Of a stretch of DNA of 20,624 nt, positions 8,780 to 15,874 are shown piece after piece (within the stretch, counting starts at the first letter, position 1; every line of letters begins with the position of its first letter). The notes below the pieces were generated by a model. It ran no database searches. It saw only the letters and a list, made by a program, of their open reading frames with translations, and was not told the origin of the DNA. The stretch is from the NCBI GenBank assembly GCA_013140465.1, contig JABFST010000373.1, positions 1 through 20,624 on the forward strand, read 5' to 3'. The stretch is from Methylococcaceae bacterium. GTDB taxonomy: Bacteria > Pseudomonadota > Gammaproteobacteria > Methylococcales > Methylomonadaceae. The translations under genes were made by a program, and so were the position numbers.

Positions 8780-9180
8780 TAAATTACACCTCGTTGCAAA
8801 TAAAACGGGTATACAAAATTAAAGCGATTGTCCGTTGTTCTGACTTTATAGACTACGTTTATAAGCAATTTTTCAGCATTATTTCCCGAGATCGTGGCCT
8901 CAATTTCCAAAACTTCAATTCTAGGTTCCCAATGACGTAAGGCTTCTTCGACTTCAAATTTTGCTAAACCTATGGTTGAAGCATTGTTGACGGCAAACAC
9001 CAGCTCATGAATTCCGCACCCAAAATCAGGTCGCATGACTCTTTCTCCTTTAGCCGTGGAAAGAATAATTTCAATGGCTTGTTGAATGCTGGCTTCATAT
9101 TCAGCTTCAGCAAAACATCTGGTTTCCTTATTGATTTCTACAGGAAATTTCCAACCTCGGCCAAGGAATTTTTTAGTCAT
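8779..9180 (-). CDS. GPW/gp25-like baseplate wedge protein (Afp9-type)
   Basis: The 133-residue product matches the gp25/gpW lysozyme-like wedge family found in phages, T6SS (TssE) and eCIS (Afp9): FLGRGWKFPV at the start, then IQQAIEIILSTAKGERVMRP and DFGCGIHELVF. It nucleates sheath attachment to the baseplate. I place the start at the ATG at 9180, preceded by AAGGTGA six bases upstream; a TTG at 9204 would add eight residues without a good ribosome site. It overlaps the next gene by one base (TAATG), implying translational coupling. Confidence 0.9.
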   Translation of the reverse strand: MTKKFLGRGWKFPVEINKETRCFAEAEYEASIQQAIEIILSTAKGERVMRPDFGCGIHELVFAVNNASTIGLAKFEVEEALRHWEPRIEVLEIEATISGNNAEKLLINVVYKVRTTDNRFNFVYPFYLQRGVI

Positions 9181-9225
9181 TATTATCACCTTATTCAGAA
9201 ACAACTGATCGTAAATTCGTTATAT

Positions 9226-9870
9226 TTAATTCAGGTTAATAGTTGCTCCTTTGACTGTGACCTGGGCGTTAGCTTTTATATCTAAAGTACTGGCGGCTTC
9301 TATTTGAATGTCTGCTTTGGATTTTAGCTCTATGCCTATTGCGGAAATAATCAGTTTCCCGCTTTCAGAGGATATTTCGATATCAGAACTGGCATGAATG
9401 GTCACTGTATTGTTCACTGAATCTATCACAATTTTGTTATTTCCGCTCTTGTCAATAATTTCAATTGATTCTCCACCTTGTTTATCATTTAGTCGTATAA
9501 GGTGACCGGAACGCGATTTGAATGTGCGGGGATTATTGTCGCCATTCTGGTTAGATTCGGGAGGCTGGTCTTTACCATTCCATAGAGAGCCAAGGATGTA
9601 AGGTTGATCAACAAGGCCGTGTTCAAATGCGACGACTACTTCATCGTTAACTTCGGGAAGAAAATAAGCACCATAACCATTTCCGGCCATTGCTGTCGCC
9701 ACCCTTGCCCAATTACTTTCATGTTCTAAATTTAACCAGGGAAATTTGACTTTTATCCGATGCATATTTTCAGGATCCTGATTATTAGTGACTATTCCCA
9801 CCACCACGCCGTAATAACGGTCATTGTTTTCAATGCCTTCAAGTAATTTTCTAAGTGGTTCGTGATTCAT
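9226..9870 (-). CDS. Spike protein, gpV/VgrG OB-fold with beta-helix (C-terminal part of Afp8-type)
   Basis: This 214-residue protein has the OB-fold of the gp5/VgrG/gpV family: YYGVVVGIVTNNQDPENMHRIKV (about 19-41), then FPWL, ARVATAMAGNGYGAYFLPEVNDEVVVAFEHG and PYILGSLWNG (about 93-102). A spacer leads into SRSGHLIRLNDKQGGESIEI and then alternating V/I-x-I strands to the end, the pattern of a trimeric beta-helix needle. It overlaps the hub gene by ATGA. In Afp and PVC, hub and spike are fused in one polypeptide; here they are two genes. No PAAR-repeat tip gene is next to it, so the beta-helix end may itself be the tip. Confidence 0.9.
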   Translation of the reverse strand: MNHEPLRKLLEGIENNDRYYGVVVGIVTNNQDPENMHRIKVKFPWLNLEHESNWARVATAMAGNGYGAYFLPEVNDEVVVAFEHGLVDQPYILGSLWNGKDQPPESNQNGDNNPRTFKSRSGHLIRLNDKQGGESIEIIDKSGNNKIVIDSVNNTVTIHASSDIEISSESGKLIISAIGIELKSKADIQIEAASTLDIKANAQVTVKGATINLN

Positions 9871-10937
9871 GATGTGGCGTCCCTTTTGAAGGAAAAAGCA
9901 GTACGATAACCTTTTGTCGGCTTATATGAATGCTCCGTACCCGTAACATAATAACGGCCGCTAAAGCGGGCACCCAAACCTTCTATGCTGACCAATGAAC
10001 CGGCGCGTAATTTTGGTGTACCGATGCACAAACCTTCACCCGTCACATAACTTAGGGCCATTTCTTTAAACCAAGCATTGGCAATTTGATCGGCTTCCGA
10101 TTGCGAGCTAATCGCCAAATCGGTTGAAACGCCGCCAGAGTTGTTAGGGAATGCCTTACGCACAGCACCGGTTCCAGGATTTGCTGCATTCACCAAACTG
10201 GCGGCATCGGCAATTTGCGAACTTACCACATCCTTGGTTTTTGGATCCCATGTCTGGATTGTAACGTTTTCAAGTTGGCCAATTGTCGAAAGTCGTGGAT
10301 AAAATTCCAACAATTCTACCTCGCGGGTGAGAGTCAGCACCTCTTGCCCTGCGTTATTTCTGGGCCGAAAATACAGGGTCTGATCGTTGACACCTAATTC
10401 ATAACCGATACGCTGGGCCCTTTGCCGCAAAAATTCAAAGTCCGTTTGATTATGCTGCAACACATAAGCAAGTTGGATGTTTGTATCTGTTATATTGCTC
10501 CGAAAACCATATTGGCCGGCAATTTGAGCGGCGATGTCACTATCTTTTAGCTGAGTAAAGGACATGGTTTTGCGTTTGCGCATCATGCGATGTCCACGAT
10601 CATAACCTAGGACTGTTAGCACAGGTGGCTCATCGTTCGTAAACTGGGGTTCAAGTCCAGTGATTTCACCTTTGATTATAGATTCTAAGTTGTCTTTATA
10701 ACCTATGAGAATTTCGACGACATTGCCTTCTCGCAATAATTCGTCGTCTATCCATTTGACTCTCATGAGCGCACCATCCCAACACAATAATGTTATTGTG
10801 AAATAACTGGCGGTGCCCACATCTTCGGTAACCGTGATCGATATCAAATCAGCTTTGGCGGTTTCAGGCAAATCCTTTTCATTGATGCGCACTCGAATAT
10901 CCGGCGTTAAGGTATCAAAATTTCGTCGATTGACCAT
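9867..10937 (-). CDS. Phage late control D-like hub protein (gp27/gpD domain, N-terminal part of Afp8-type)
   Basis: The 356-residue protein matches the gpD/gp27 hub fold: LTPDIRVRINEKDLP near the start, IKGEITGLEPQF, LTVLGYDRGHRMMRKRK (about 127-143), QHNQTDFEFLRQRAQRIGYEL (about 171-191) and the C-terminal YYVTGTEHSYKPTKGYRTAFSFKR. It forms a trimeric adaptor between the sixfold tube and threefold spike. GGAG lies about five bases before the ATG, inside the end of the LysM gene, and its TGA overlaps the spike gene start (ATGA). The overlap suggests balanced translation of hub and spike. Confidence 0.9.
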   Translation of the reverse strand: MVNRRNFDTLTPDIRVRINEKDLPETAKADLISITVTEDVGTASYFTITLLCWDGALMRVKWIDDELLREGNVVEILIGYKDNLESIIKGEITGLEPQFTNDEPPVLTVLGYDRGHRMMRKRKTMSFTQLKDSDIAAQIAGQYGFRSNITDTNIQLAYVLQHNQTDFEFLRQRAQRIGYELGVNDQTLYFRPRNNAGQEVLTLTREVELLEFYPRLSTIGQLENVTIQTWDPKTKDVVSSQIADAASLVNAANPGTGAVRKAFPNNSGGVSTDLAISSQSEADQIANAWFKEMALSYVTGEGLCIGTPKLRAGSLVSIEGLGARFSGRYYVTGTEHSYKPTKGYRTAFSFKRDATS

Positions 10938-10938
10938 T

Positions 10939-11625
10939 TTAGCTCCGGCGAATGGGGAGAGGGGGCAATAGTAATTGCGATCCGGTTTTTAAGTCCAAGG
11001 GATCATCAATCGCATTTTCGATTGCAATAGCCCGCCATAACCTAGGATCTAAATAATTTTTCGCCGCTATACTGCTGAGCGTTTCACCGCGTTTTAATTC
11101 ATGCATTTTCGCAATGTCTGAGGATTCGGGGTTTTGTTTATTAAGATCATTGTTGCTCCATTCCATGAAAGTGCAACTCAGTTTTGCCCTTACGGGTGTG
11201 CCATTCTCAGCAAAAAGGATAAATTGTTGTTCCAGTTGTTGCAAAACTCCTTGGAAGATGCAGCCTGCGGATCCCCAAGATAAGCGGCATACCGGAGGTC
11301 TATGCAATTCTCCATGTTTTTCTACTGTCGTCAAATGGAAGATTTTATCGGTATATTTTGTCCTTACATCCTGGTCTTTCAACGCCGGATCGTCGGGATC
11401 GTAAGTATCGAAAAGTAACTCCAGATGGAGAGTGCGTGGTTCGGCGTTGCTGAATTGTAGTTCTGGACAATCCCGTTGTTTGGCGTTTTGTTTCCGCCAA
11501 TTAGCCGTTTTGCTAAACACTAGCTTGTCCGGGTTAAATAATGCCACAAAGGAATTACCAAAAACCAGCGTGGCACCCTCATTTTCGACGGAAATTGTCA
11601 GTTTTTCTAAGCCCATCGGTTGCAT
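10939..11625 (-). CDS. LysM-containing baseplate/tube-end protein (Afp7-type)
   Basis: This is a 228-residue protein. The N-terminal two thirds carry the family signature FNPDKLVFSKTANW (about 31-44), then PRTLHLELLFDTYD and RLSWGSAGCIFQGVLQQLEQ. The C-terminus is a LysM domain (about 175-222): HELKRGETLSSIAAKNY, LDPRLWRAIAIENAI and GSQLLLPPLP. In eCIS, Afp7/Pvc7 caps the tube-baseplate junction; the LysM fold is used for assembly rather than necessarily for peptidoglycan. The start overlaps the end of the 910-residue gene. An ATG three codons later (11616) has GGGGG at better spacing and may be the real start. Confidence 0.88.
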   Translation of the reverse strand: MQPMGLEKLTISVENEGATLVFGNSFVALFNPDKLVFSKTANWRKQNAKQRDCPELQFSNAEPRTLHLELLFDTYDPDDPALKDQDVRTKYTDKIFHLTTVEKHGELHRPPVCRLSWGSAGCIFQGVLQQLEQQFILFAENGTPVRAKLSCTFMEWSNNDLNKQNPESSDIAKMHELKRGETLSSIAAKNYLDPRLWRAIAIENAIDDPLDLKTGSQLLLPPLPIRRS

Positions 11626-14339
11626 CCCCCAGTTCTTTCTTGTTCTGCAGCCAATTTACGCATAAGTTTTCGCCAAACCTTGTCCACTAACTCTTCAGTG
11701 CTTAAATTTTGTTCTGTAGTTGGTGCAGTTTGCGTTTGAGCCGTTTGCGATGTAGGTGAAACATTTCCAGCAAAATTTAAAGGCTTATCGTTCGGTACTG
11801 CCAGCTGCTGTAAATAAGACCCATAACCATTAGCCAAGAGTTCTGATATGGTAACGACAGGCTGAGCGGTGACTGGGTTGCTAAGTGGCATGCGCAGCAG
11901 TTCAGTGGTTGATTTTTCTGCTTTGGTGTTGGGTATTGCCGATGTTTCGAGTTGGATTTGTGTTCTAACGAGGGGCTGACTATTGCTTAGGCCGGTCGTT
12001 TTTTTGCTTCTGGAGATTATCGAAACTGGAAACGCAGTTTCTGCATAGTACGCGCTGGCCATTTTGCGCCCGGTAAAATTACTGGCGGCGGCGGCGTTGT
12101 TAAGTTTCGGGAAAGTCCGTTGATTGTTAGGCTTTAAAAGCGGTTGGTAACCAGTGATAGGTTGACGCCGGATAGGAGCGGTTAGTGGGCTTGACAGGTT
12201 TATTTGCAGCGTAGAATAGGTAACTGTCCGGTCAGTGGGTCCGGATTTTGGTGTTTGTTGGTTTACATAGTTAATTTCCGCAGACTTGACGTTGCGGTAA
12301 GCGGTCGAGGGTGATAGGCGCAGTGCTTGCGTATTATTTATCGTTGCCTCATGAGAAAACTTAGGTGTTTGATGCTGGAATAGGAATGGCAATAAACCAG
12401 GCTGATAAGTTCCAGCTTCAACTGAGGAGTTTTTAAGCTGAACCGGTGTTATATCGGAGGTTTTCCGGTTTACTATTGAATTTCTGGCCGCTATAGCGAC
12501 CGGTTCCTTGCTGAGTTTAGGAAAGTCTTGGTGTGTAGCAACTGAAACATGTGTCAGATTATTCAGATTTATTGCTTTTTCGAGCCCGCTAGCAAGGGGA
12601 ATACTATAAAATGCTTGAAGCAAGGGGGTTGCACTTTCAGCTATATGGCTTACCGGTATTGTCGTGGTCAAAGGCGCATGTTTAGGTTGAAGCTTTGCCG
12701 ACTGCTGGTTGTTTTTCTTATGCGGACTACCGATTTTGTTGCCCATAGGTGCATCTGAGTTAATTCCGAAGCCGTGATTTTCAAATGAATTAGCAAGGTA
12801 CTTGCCCGCTGATGTATTTGTATAATCCATCGTCAGCGCTCTATTTAACATTTGATTTTTGAAATTTGGTGCATCAAGGGCTATTGGGGTGGCGATCTGA
12901 GAAACATTTTCCTGTTTCCGCCAGAATAATTCCACTTCATTATTCAAGGGTGTGTTGAAAACTCGGTGAATAATTTCTCTGGCAATTCCTTGGGTGCCGA
13001 TTTTAGGCGGATTTAGAGTTCTGTAACCTGCGAACGCACCAGTGCCGGCAGTGCTATAAAATTTGTTTGGATTTGTCTTTGTTTGAGCTTTAGGAAAATG
13101 GCTGGTGACGGAAAACCAAGGTTTTTCATTTGCGTCGCCAGTAACCCTCTGCCGAAGATGTTTGGTGGATTTTTCGGGGGAAGCTGCCGATACTGTTGCG
13201 GCCAGCTCTGATTTTCGGTTTAAGGCGGGCATCGCTTGTAATAAAGGTGTTTGCCTAGGAGCTAAGCGTTGCTTCTCCGGGTTTATAAAACTGGTTGGAG
13301 CTTGCCGTTTCAGTTTGACGTTATGATCTCTACGAGGCCAAAAAAAAGCCGAAGCAAACCCGGGGCCATTGAGACTTCCATCAGTCTGAAGATTTTTTAA
13401 GGCTTGCGCGGCAGGGTTTAAATTCATTGGCGACGGATTTGGCTGACGCATGGAATATTGGGAATCGCTGGCAAGTGGGGTATTGTTTTCCCTATGCAGC
13501 AGCAGGGTATCACTAAGCCCCTTAGGTGCGTATGGCTTGTTAATACCGGACCGGCTTGCCGGGATTGATGCCTTGAGAGGCCTAGCTTGCTGACCGGAAT
13601 TTGAGAAGAAATGCCTTTGCAGCATTACCTGTGAATCAACTAGATTAAGTGCAGGCAATACAGACCCGGTAATCGGCAGATGCAAAGTAACCCCCGGCCT
13701 TGTTAGCATGTCATCGTCACGCGTATGACTTTTGCCTGTTTGCTTGAAGCCAGGTTTCGCTAAGGGCTGTAAGGCTGGTGACAAGCTTGAATCTTTTACC
13801 ACTGGTTTATTTATAAGTGTAGGCCCAGTAGCTATGCGTTCATTTGCTGGCTTTAACAGTGATGTCGCCAAGTTGGCCTTTTTGGGCGGGGGGGGCGCGA
13901 AATAAGCTGACATTATGTCTGGATGAGCCACTGCACGAATGACTGGCTGCCCAGCACCTTTAGACATTGCGTTTTGGCTAAATCGATTTTCAGCTGTAAA
14001 GACACTGTTGTTAGTTGTGCGCAATAGGCGCTGCGTTGAAAAAGGTTTATATGGAACATCATTGTCCAGTCCCCTTATAGATTGAATAATAGGTACTCGT
14101 GGAGTCAAATCGAGTAACGGTAAATCGCTGGAGTCAACAACTGAAGGAGAATTGTGGGGATGCCGTCGATGGAAGAACCGGCTCGATAAAGAAATTCTAT
14201 CTACCCTAGCTGGGTGTGGAATATGCCGCTTTTGAGCCCGCCCAGAAACAAGTGTATGCTGTTGCACAACACTTAAGCCAAGACCTTGATGATCTTGTTC
14301 AGGTAGTGAATTGATAGGAGAATTGCTGATTTCAGACAT
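11607..14339 (-). CDS. 910-residue low-complexity protein of unknown function in the Afp6 slot
   Basis: I do not recognise a fold over most of this protein. It is rich in Ser, Asn, Pro, Thr, Gln, Leu and Ala, has one cysteine (near the end), no membrane helix and no long coiled coil, and looks largely disordered. It has a PPPPKK stretch (149-154) and scattered short look-alikes such as TPLLQA (twice) and YQPLLK/YQPGLL. The last ~31 residues (880-910) differ: an amphipathic helix VDKVWRKLMRKLAAEQERTG followed by GCNRWA. I believe similar basic C-terminal helices occur in long proteins at this position in other eCIS loci. It lies between tube 2 and the LysM protein, where Afp/PVC have only a tiny Afp6. 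No clear Shine-Dalgarno precedes the ATG. It could be a tape measure, a lumen or cargo-loading protein, or a baseplate tether; none is proven. Confidence 0.75.
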   Translation of the reverse strand: MSEISNSPINSLPEQDHQGLGLSVVQQHTLVSGRAQKRHIPHPARVDRISLSSRFFHRRHPHNSPSVVDSSDLPLLDLTPRVPIIQSIRGLDNDVPYKPFSTQRLLRTTNNSVFTAENRFSQNAMSKGAGQPVIRAVAHPDIMSAYFAPPPPKKANLATSLLKPANERIATGPTLINKPVVKDSSLSPALQPLAKPGFKQTGKSHTRDDDMLTRPGVTLHLPITGSVLPALNLVDSQVMLQRHFFSNSGQQARPLKASIPASRSGINKPYAPKGLSDTLLLHRENNTPLASDSQYSMRQPNPSPMNLNPAAQALKNLQTDGSLNGPGFASAFFWPRRDHNVKLKRQAPTSFINPEKQRLAPRQTPLLQAMPALNRKSELAATVSAASPEKSTKHLRQRVTGDANEKPWFSVTSHFPKAQTKTNPNKFYSTAGTGAFAGYRTLNPPKIGTQGIAREIIHRVFNTPLNNEVELFWRKQENVSQIATPIALDAPNFKNQMLNRALTMDYTNTSAGKYLANSFENHGFGINSDAPMGNKIGSPHKKNNQQSAKLQPKHAPLTTTIPVSHIAESATPLLQAFYSIPLASGLEKAINLNNLTHVSVATHQDFPKLSKEPVAIAARNSIVNRKTSDITPVQLKNSSVEAGTYQPGLLPFLFQHQTPKFSHEATINNTQALRLSPSTAYRNVKSAEINYVNQQTPKSGPTDRTVTYSTLQINLSSPLTAPIRRQPITGYQPLLKPNNQRTFPKLNNAAAASNFTGRKMASAYYAETAFPVSIISRSKKTTGLSNSQPLVRTQIQLETSAIPNTKAEKSTTELLRMPLSNPVTAQPVVTISELLANGYGSYLQQLAVPNDKPLNFAGNVSPTSQTAQTQTAPTTEQNLSTEELVDKVWRKLMRKLAAEQERTGGCNRWA

Positions 14340-14424
14340 ATAAAATAGTAAATTAAACGCTTTGCATAAGTAAAATCACTTCCTAAACGGCCAAGAAACC
14401 AACAATGATTCAATGAATTCAAAG

Positions 14425-14877
14425 TTAAGGCTGTAATCCCTTATGAATGAGCTCAATAGTTTCAAAAGCAACTTCCGCCGTGGCGGCGTGAAATTGCGGC
14501 CCAGTCCATTTTACCGGGCAGACATCGTTGAAAACCCACTGCCAATCCGAAACATCTTCCCCGGAATAATCTCTTAACGAAATCGTAAGCTGCTTTGTTC
14601 TATGCCCTTGACCGGCTATTACTTTCCTATACCAACGCCATAGCTCGTTACTTGACAATCCACGTTTCAATACCAGCTTTTCCGGGCATTTTGTCGGCCC
14701 TAGCAATTGCCGCTCACAAGCATTAAAACCACCTTCACGAAAAGTTTCGATCTCGGTTTCGAAAGTCAAACCAGTGACCTCGTTAAAACCGGCAACGCCT
14801 ATCCCATCAATCGTTACTTTAAATCTAAATGACAGGAAGGGATCATCTGTTATTTTACGTTCGGCATTACTATTCAT
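14425..14877 (-). CDS. Inner tube protein 2 (T4 gp19-like tail tube, Afp5/Afp1-type)
   Basis: The protein has 150 residues. FLSFRFKVTIDGIGVAGFNEV, the LGPTKCPEKLVLKRGLSSNELW loop, WVFNDVCPVKWTGPQF and the ending VAFETIELIHKGL match the contractile-tail tube family (gp19/TIGR02241-like). It is clearly paralogous to the 142-residue tube protein, sharing the DG(I)...GF, W.W, P.KWTGP.F.A and E.IE..H.G positions. In eCIS the second tube type usually makes the baseplate-proximal ring that joins tube to hub, and its place before the LysM and hub genes fits that. Four cysteines are unusual next to the cysteine-poor first tube. Confidence 0.9.
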   Translation of the reverse strand: MNSNAERKITDDPFLSFRFKVTIDGIGVAGFNEVTGLTFETEIETFREGGFNACERQLLGPTKCPEKLVLKRGLSSNELWRWYRKVIAGQGHRTKQLTISLRDYSGEDVSDWQWVFNDVCPVKWTGPQFHAATAEVAFETIELIHKGLQP

Positions 14878-14881
14878 GTTG

Positions 14882-15067
14882 TTACCAGTGTAAATCAGCA
14901 GATTCAGACTTCATTGCTTCATTCAATCTACGGTTAATTTTGGCGATTTCCGCAATCCAAGTTTTCCGTTCAAAATGTTCTAGACTCATGATTTGTGAAT
15001 AAGGCCAGTGAAAATGATAAGCCACATAGGCTACCTCCTCAGTCAGTTGCTCAAGGGGGTAGCCTAT
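14882..15067 (-). CDS. Small HFHWP-motif eCIS protein (DUF6760-like), lacking a canonical start; probably made by -1 frameshift from the upstream gene
   Basis: The frame encodes 61 residues from ATA at 15067 to TAA at 14882-14884, just 4 bp before tube 2. The sequence GYPLEQLTEEVAYVAYHFHW (2-21), then LEHFERKTWIAEIAKINRR, is the signature I associate with the short DUF6760-type proteins of eCIS and phage-tail operons. No ATG, GTG or TTG precedes the conserved block: the frame is open only back to a TGA about 40 bp upstream, and the first in-frame GTG would remove half of the motif. A purine-rich GGGGGAG sits only two bases before ATA, too close to be a good ribosome site. The frame is reached by a -1 slip at 15073-15079, so the natural product is probably a fusion to the preceding protein (184 residues). 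An AUA start, or a sequence error at that codon, is the alternative. Confidence 0.8.
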   Translation of the reverse strand: MGYPLEQLTEEVAYVAYHFHWPYSQIMSLEHFERKTWIAEIAKINRRLNEAMKSESADLHW

Positions 15068-15079
15068 TGCTCCCCCAAA
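15026..15079 (-). promoter_or_regulatory. Candidate programmed -1 ribosomal frameshift signal (slippery heptamer plus stem-loop)
   Basis: Read on the minus strand, T TTG GGG (15079-15073) fits X XXY YYZ in the zero frame of the upstream gene (Leu-Gly codons). A 5-base spacer GAGCA (15072-15068) follows, then a perfect 10-bp stem, ATAGGCTACC (15067-15058) pairing with GGTAGCCTAT (15035-15026) around a 22-base loop. The zero-frame stop TAG (15066-15064) is inside the 5' arm. A -1 slip enters the 61-residue HFHWP frame, which has no canonical start of its own. All elements of a -1 frameshift site are present with normal spacing; function is inferred. Confidence 0.72.
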
Positions 15080-15435
15080 CCACTGCCAAGCTCAACTGCA
15101 AATTGACTTTCACAATTTGGACAAGTTACCTCAATGTTATTGTTGCCTTGGTCATTAATTCGACGATACATGTCTTCGAGAAAGGCAAAATCAGCCGAAA
15201 ACAGATTTTCAATCACTTTTGGATTGACTTGCTGCAAATCGCCAAGTTGTATAATAACGCGGGATAACAAAATCACGGCTAAGTAAGCTGGATTAGATTG
15301 CACTCTAGGGTCTTTCATTGGTGCAATCTCATCCAGAGCTGTCGCCATGCGCATTATTCCGGATTTATGTAAATTGCCTTCGGAATCCACATAGCCACGC
15401 GGCAAACTAAAATTAAATTCCGTTTGTAAAGTCAT
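15064..15435 (-). CDS. Tail assembly chaperone-like protein (P2 gpE/T4-type TAC family)
   Basis: This 123-residue protein has FNFSLPRGYVDSEGNLHKSG (about 7-26), MRMATALDEIAPMKDPRVQ and NPAYLAVILLSRVIIQLGDL, then IENLFSADFAFLEDMYRRIN. This is the pattern of the tail assembly chaperone-type protein common in eCIS operons between tube genes. The C-terminus has one CPNC pair (about 106-109), half of a zinc ribbon; the second pair is missing. The ATGA overlap with tube 1 implies coupled translation. In phages such chaperones (lambda gpG/gpGT, P2 gpE/E+E') are made in two forms by -1 frameshifting, and a slippery site near this gene's end suggests the same here. It presumably binds tube or tape measure during assembly and is absent from the finished particle. 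Confidence 0.82.
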   Translation of the reverse strand: MTLQTEFNFSLPRGYVDSEGNLHKSGIMRMATALDEIAPMKDPRVQSNPAYLAVILLSRVIIQLGDLQQVNPKVIENLFSADFAFLEDMYRRINDQGNNNIEVTCPNCESQFAVELGSGLGEQ

Positions 15436-15860
15436 CCTTTAGTTATCCCTTCGTGAGCTATTTCAATGGCATCGATGGCAACTTCGTTGCCTGTCGCGTT
15501 AAAGCTGGGCCCCGTCCATTTTGTTGGCCAAGCTTCTACAAAATTCCAGCGATGTTTTTCTTCTCCGGCATCATTATAAAGAACGATGGAGCCATTCTTT
15601 CTTTCTACTTTACCGTCGATACATTTTTTTCGCCATTCCCATAATTCGTTGTCATCGCTGACACCCCATTTTAAGGAGATATTTGAGGATTTGTTTAATC
15701 CTGGTAATTTCTTTGCATGTAACGGATCAGTGCCCTCGCGGTATTCGATAGGGTCTTGGGAAGAATCCAGTCCAGAAGCTTCTCGAAACCCGCCACGGGT
15801 AATACCATCAATTTCTACTTTAAATTTATATACACGGTAAGGATCAGGGCGGTTAGCCAT
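15432..15860 (-). CDS. Inner tube protein 1 (T4 gp19-like, Afp1-type)
   Basis: The protein has 142 residues. YKFKVEIDGITRGGFREASGL (about 11-31), IEYREGTDPLHAKKLPGLNK, LKWGVSDDNELWEW and AWPTKWTGPSFNATGNEVAIDAIEIAHEG match the tail tube family; hexameric rings stack to make the tube lumen. AGGAGAA lies 6-7 bases before the ATG, a strong site that fits a major structural protein. The next gene (chaperone) overlaps by ATGA. Being directly after the sheaths and with the strong ribosome site, this is probably the main tube subunit. Confidence 0.93.
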   Translation of the reverse strand: MANRPDPYRVYKFKVEIDGITRGGFREASGLDSSQDPIEYREGTDPLHAKKLPGLNKSSNISLKWGVSDDNELWEWRKKCIDGKVERKNGSIVLYNDAGEEKHRWNFVEAWPTKWTGPSFNATGNEVAIDAIEIAHEGITKG

Positions 15861-15874
15861 AAATTTCTCCTGTT

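Noticed and set aside
11607..14339. 910-residue protein as a toxin or DUF4157-type effector
   Set aside because: No HExxH metalloprotease motif, catalytic signature or membrane segment is visible; low complexity throughout.
15020..15040. GGAGGT followed by ATG on the minus strand inside the HFHWP frame (at about 15027)
   Set aside because: The ATG opens a different frame with only 13 codons, and the GGAGGT simply encodes the Glu-Val of the conserved EEVAY motif.
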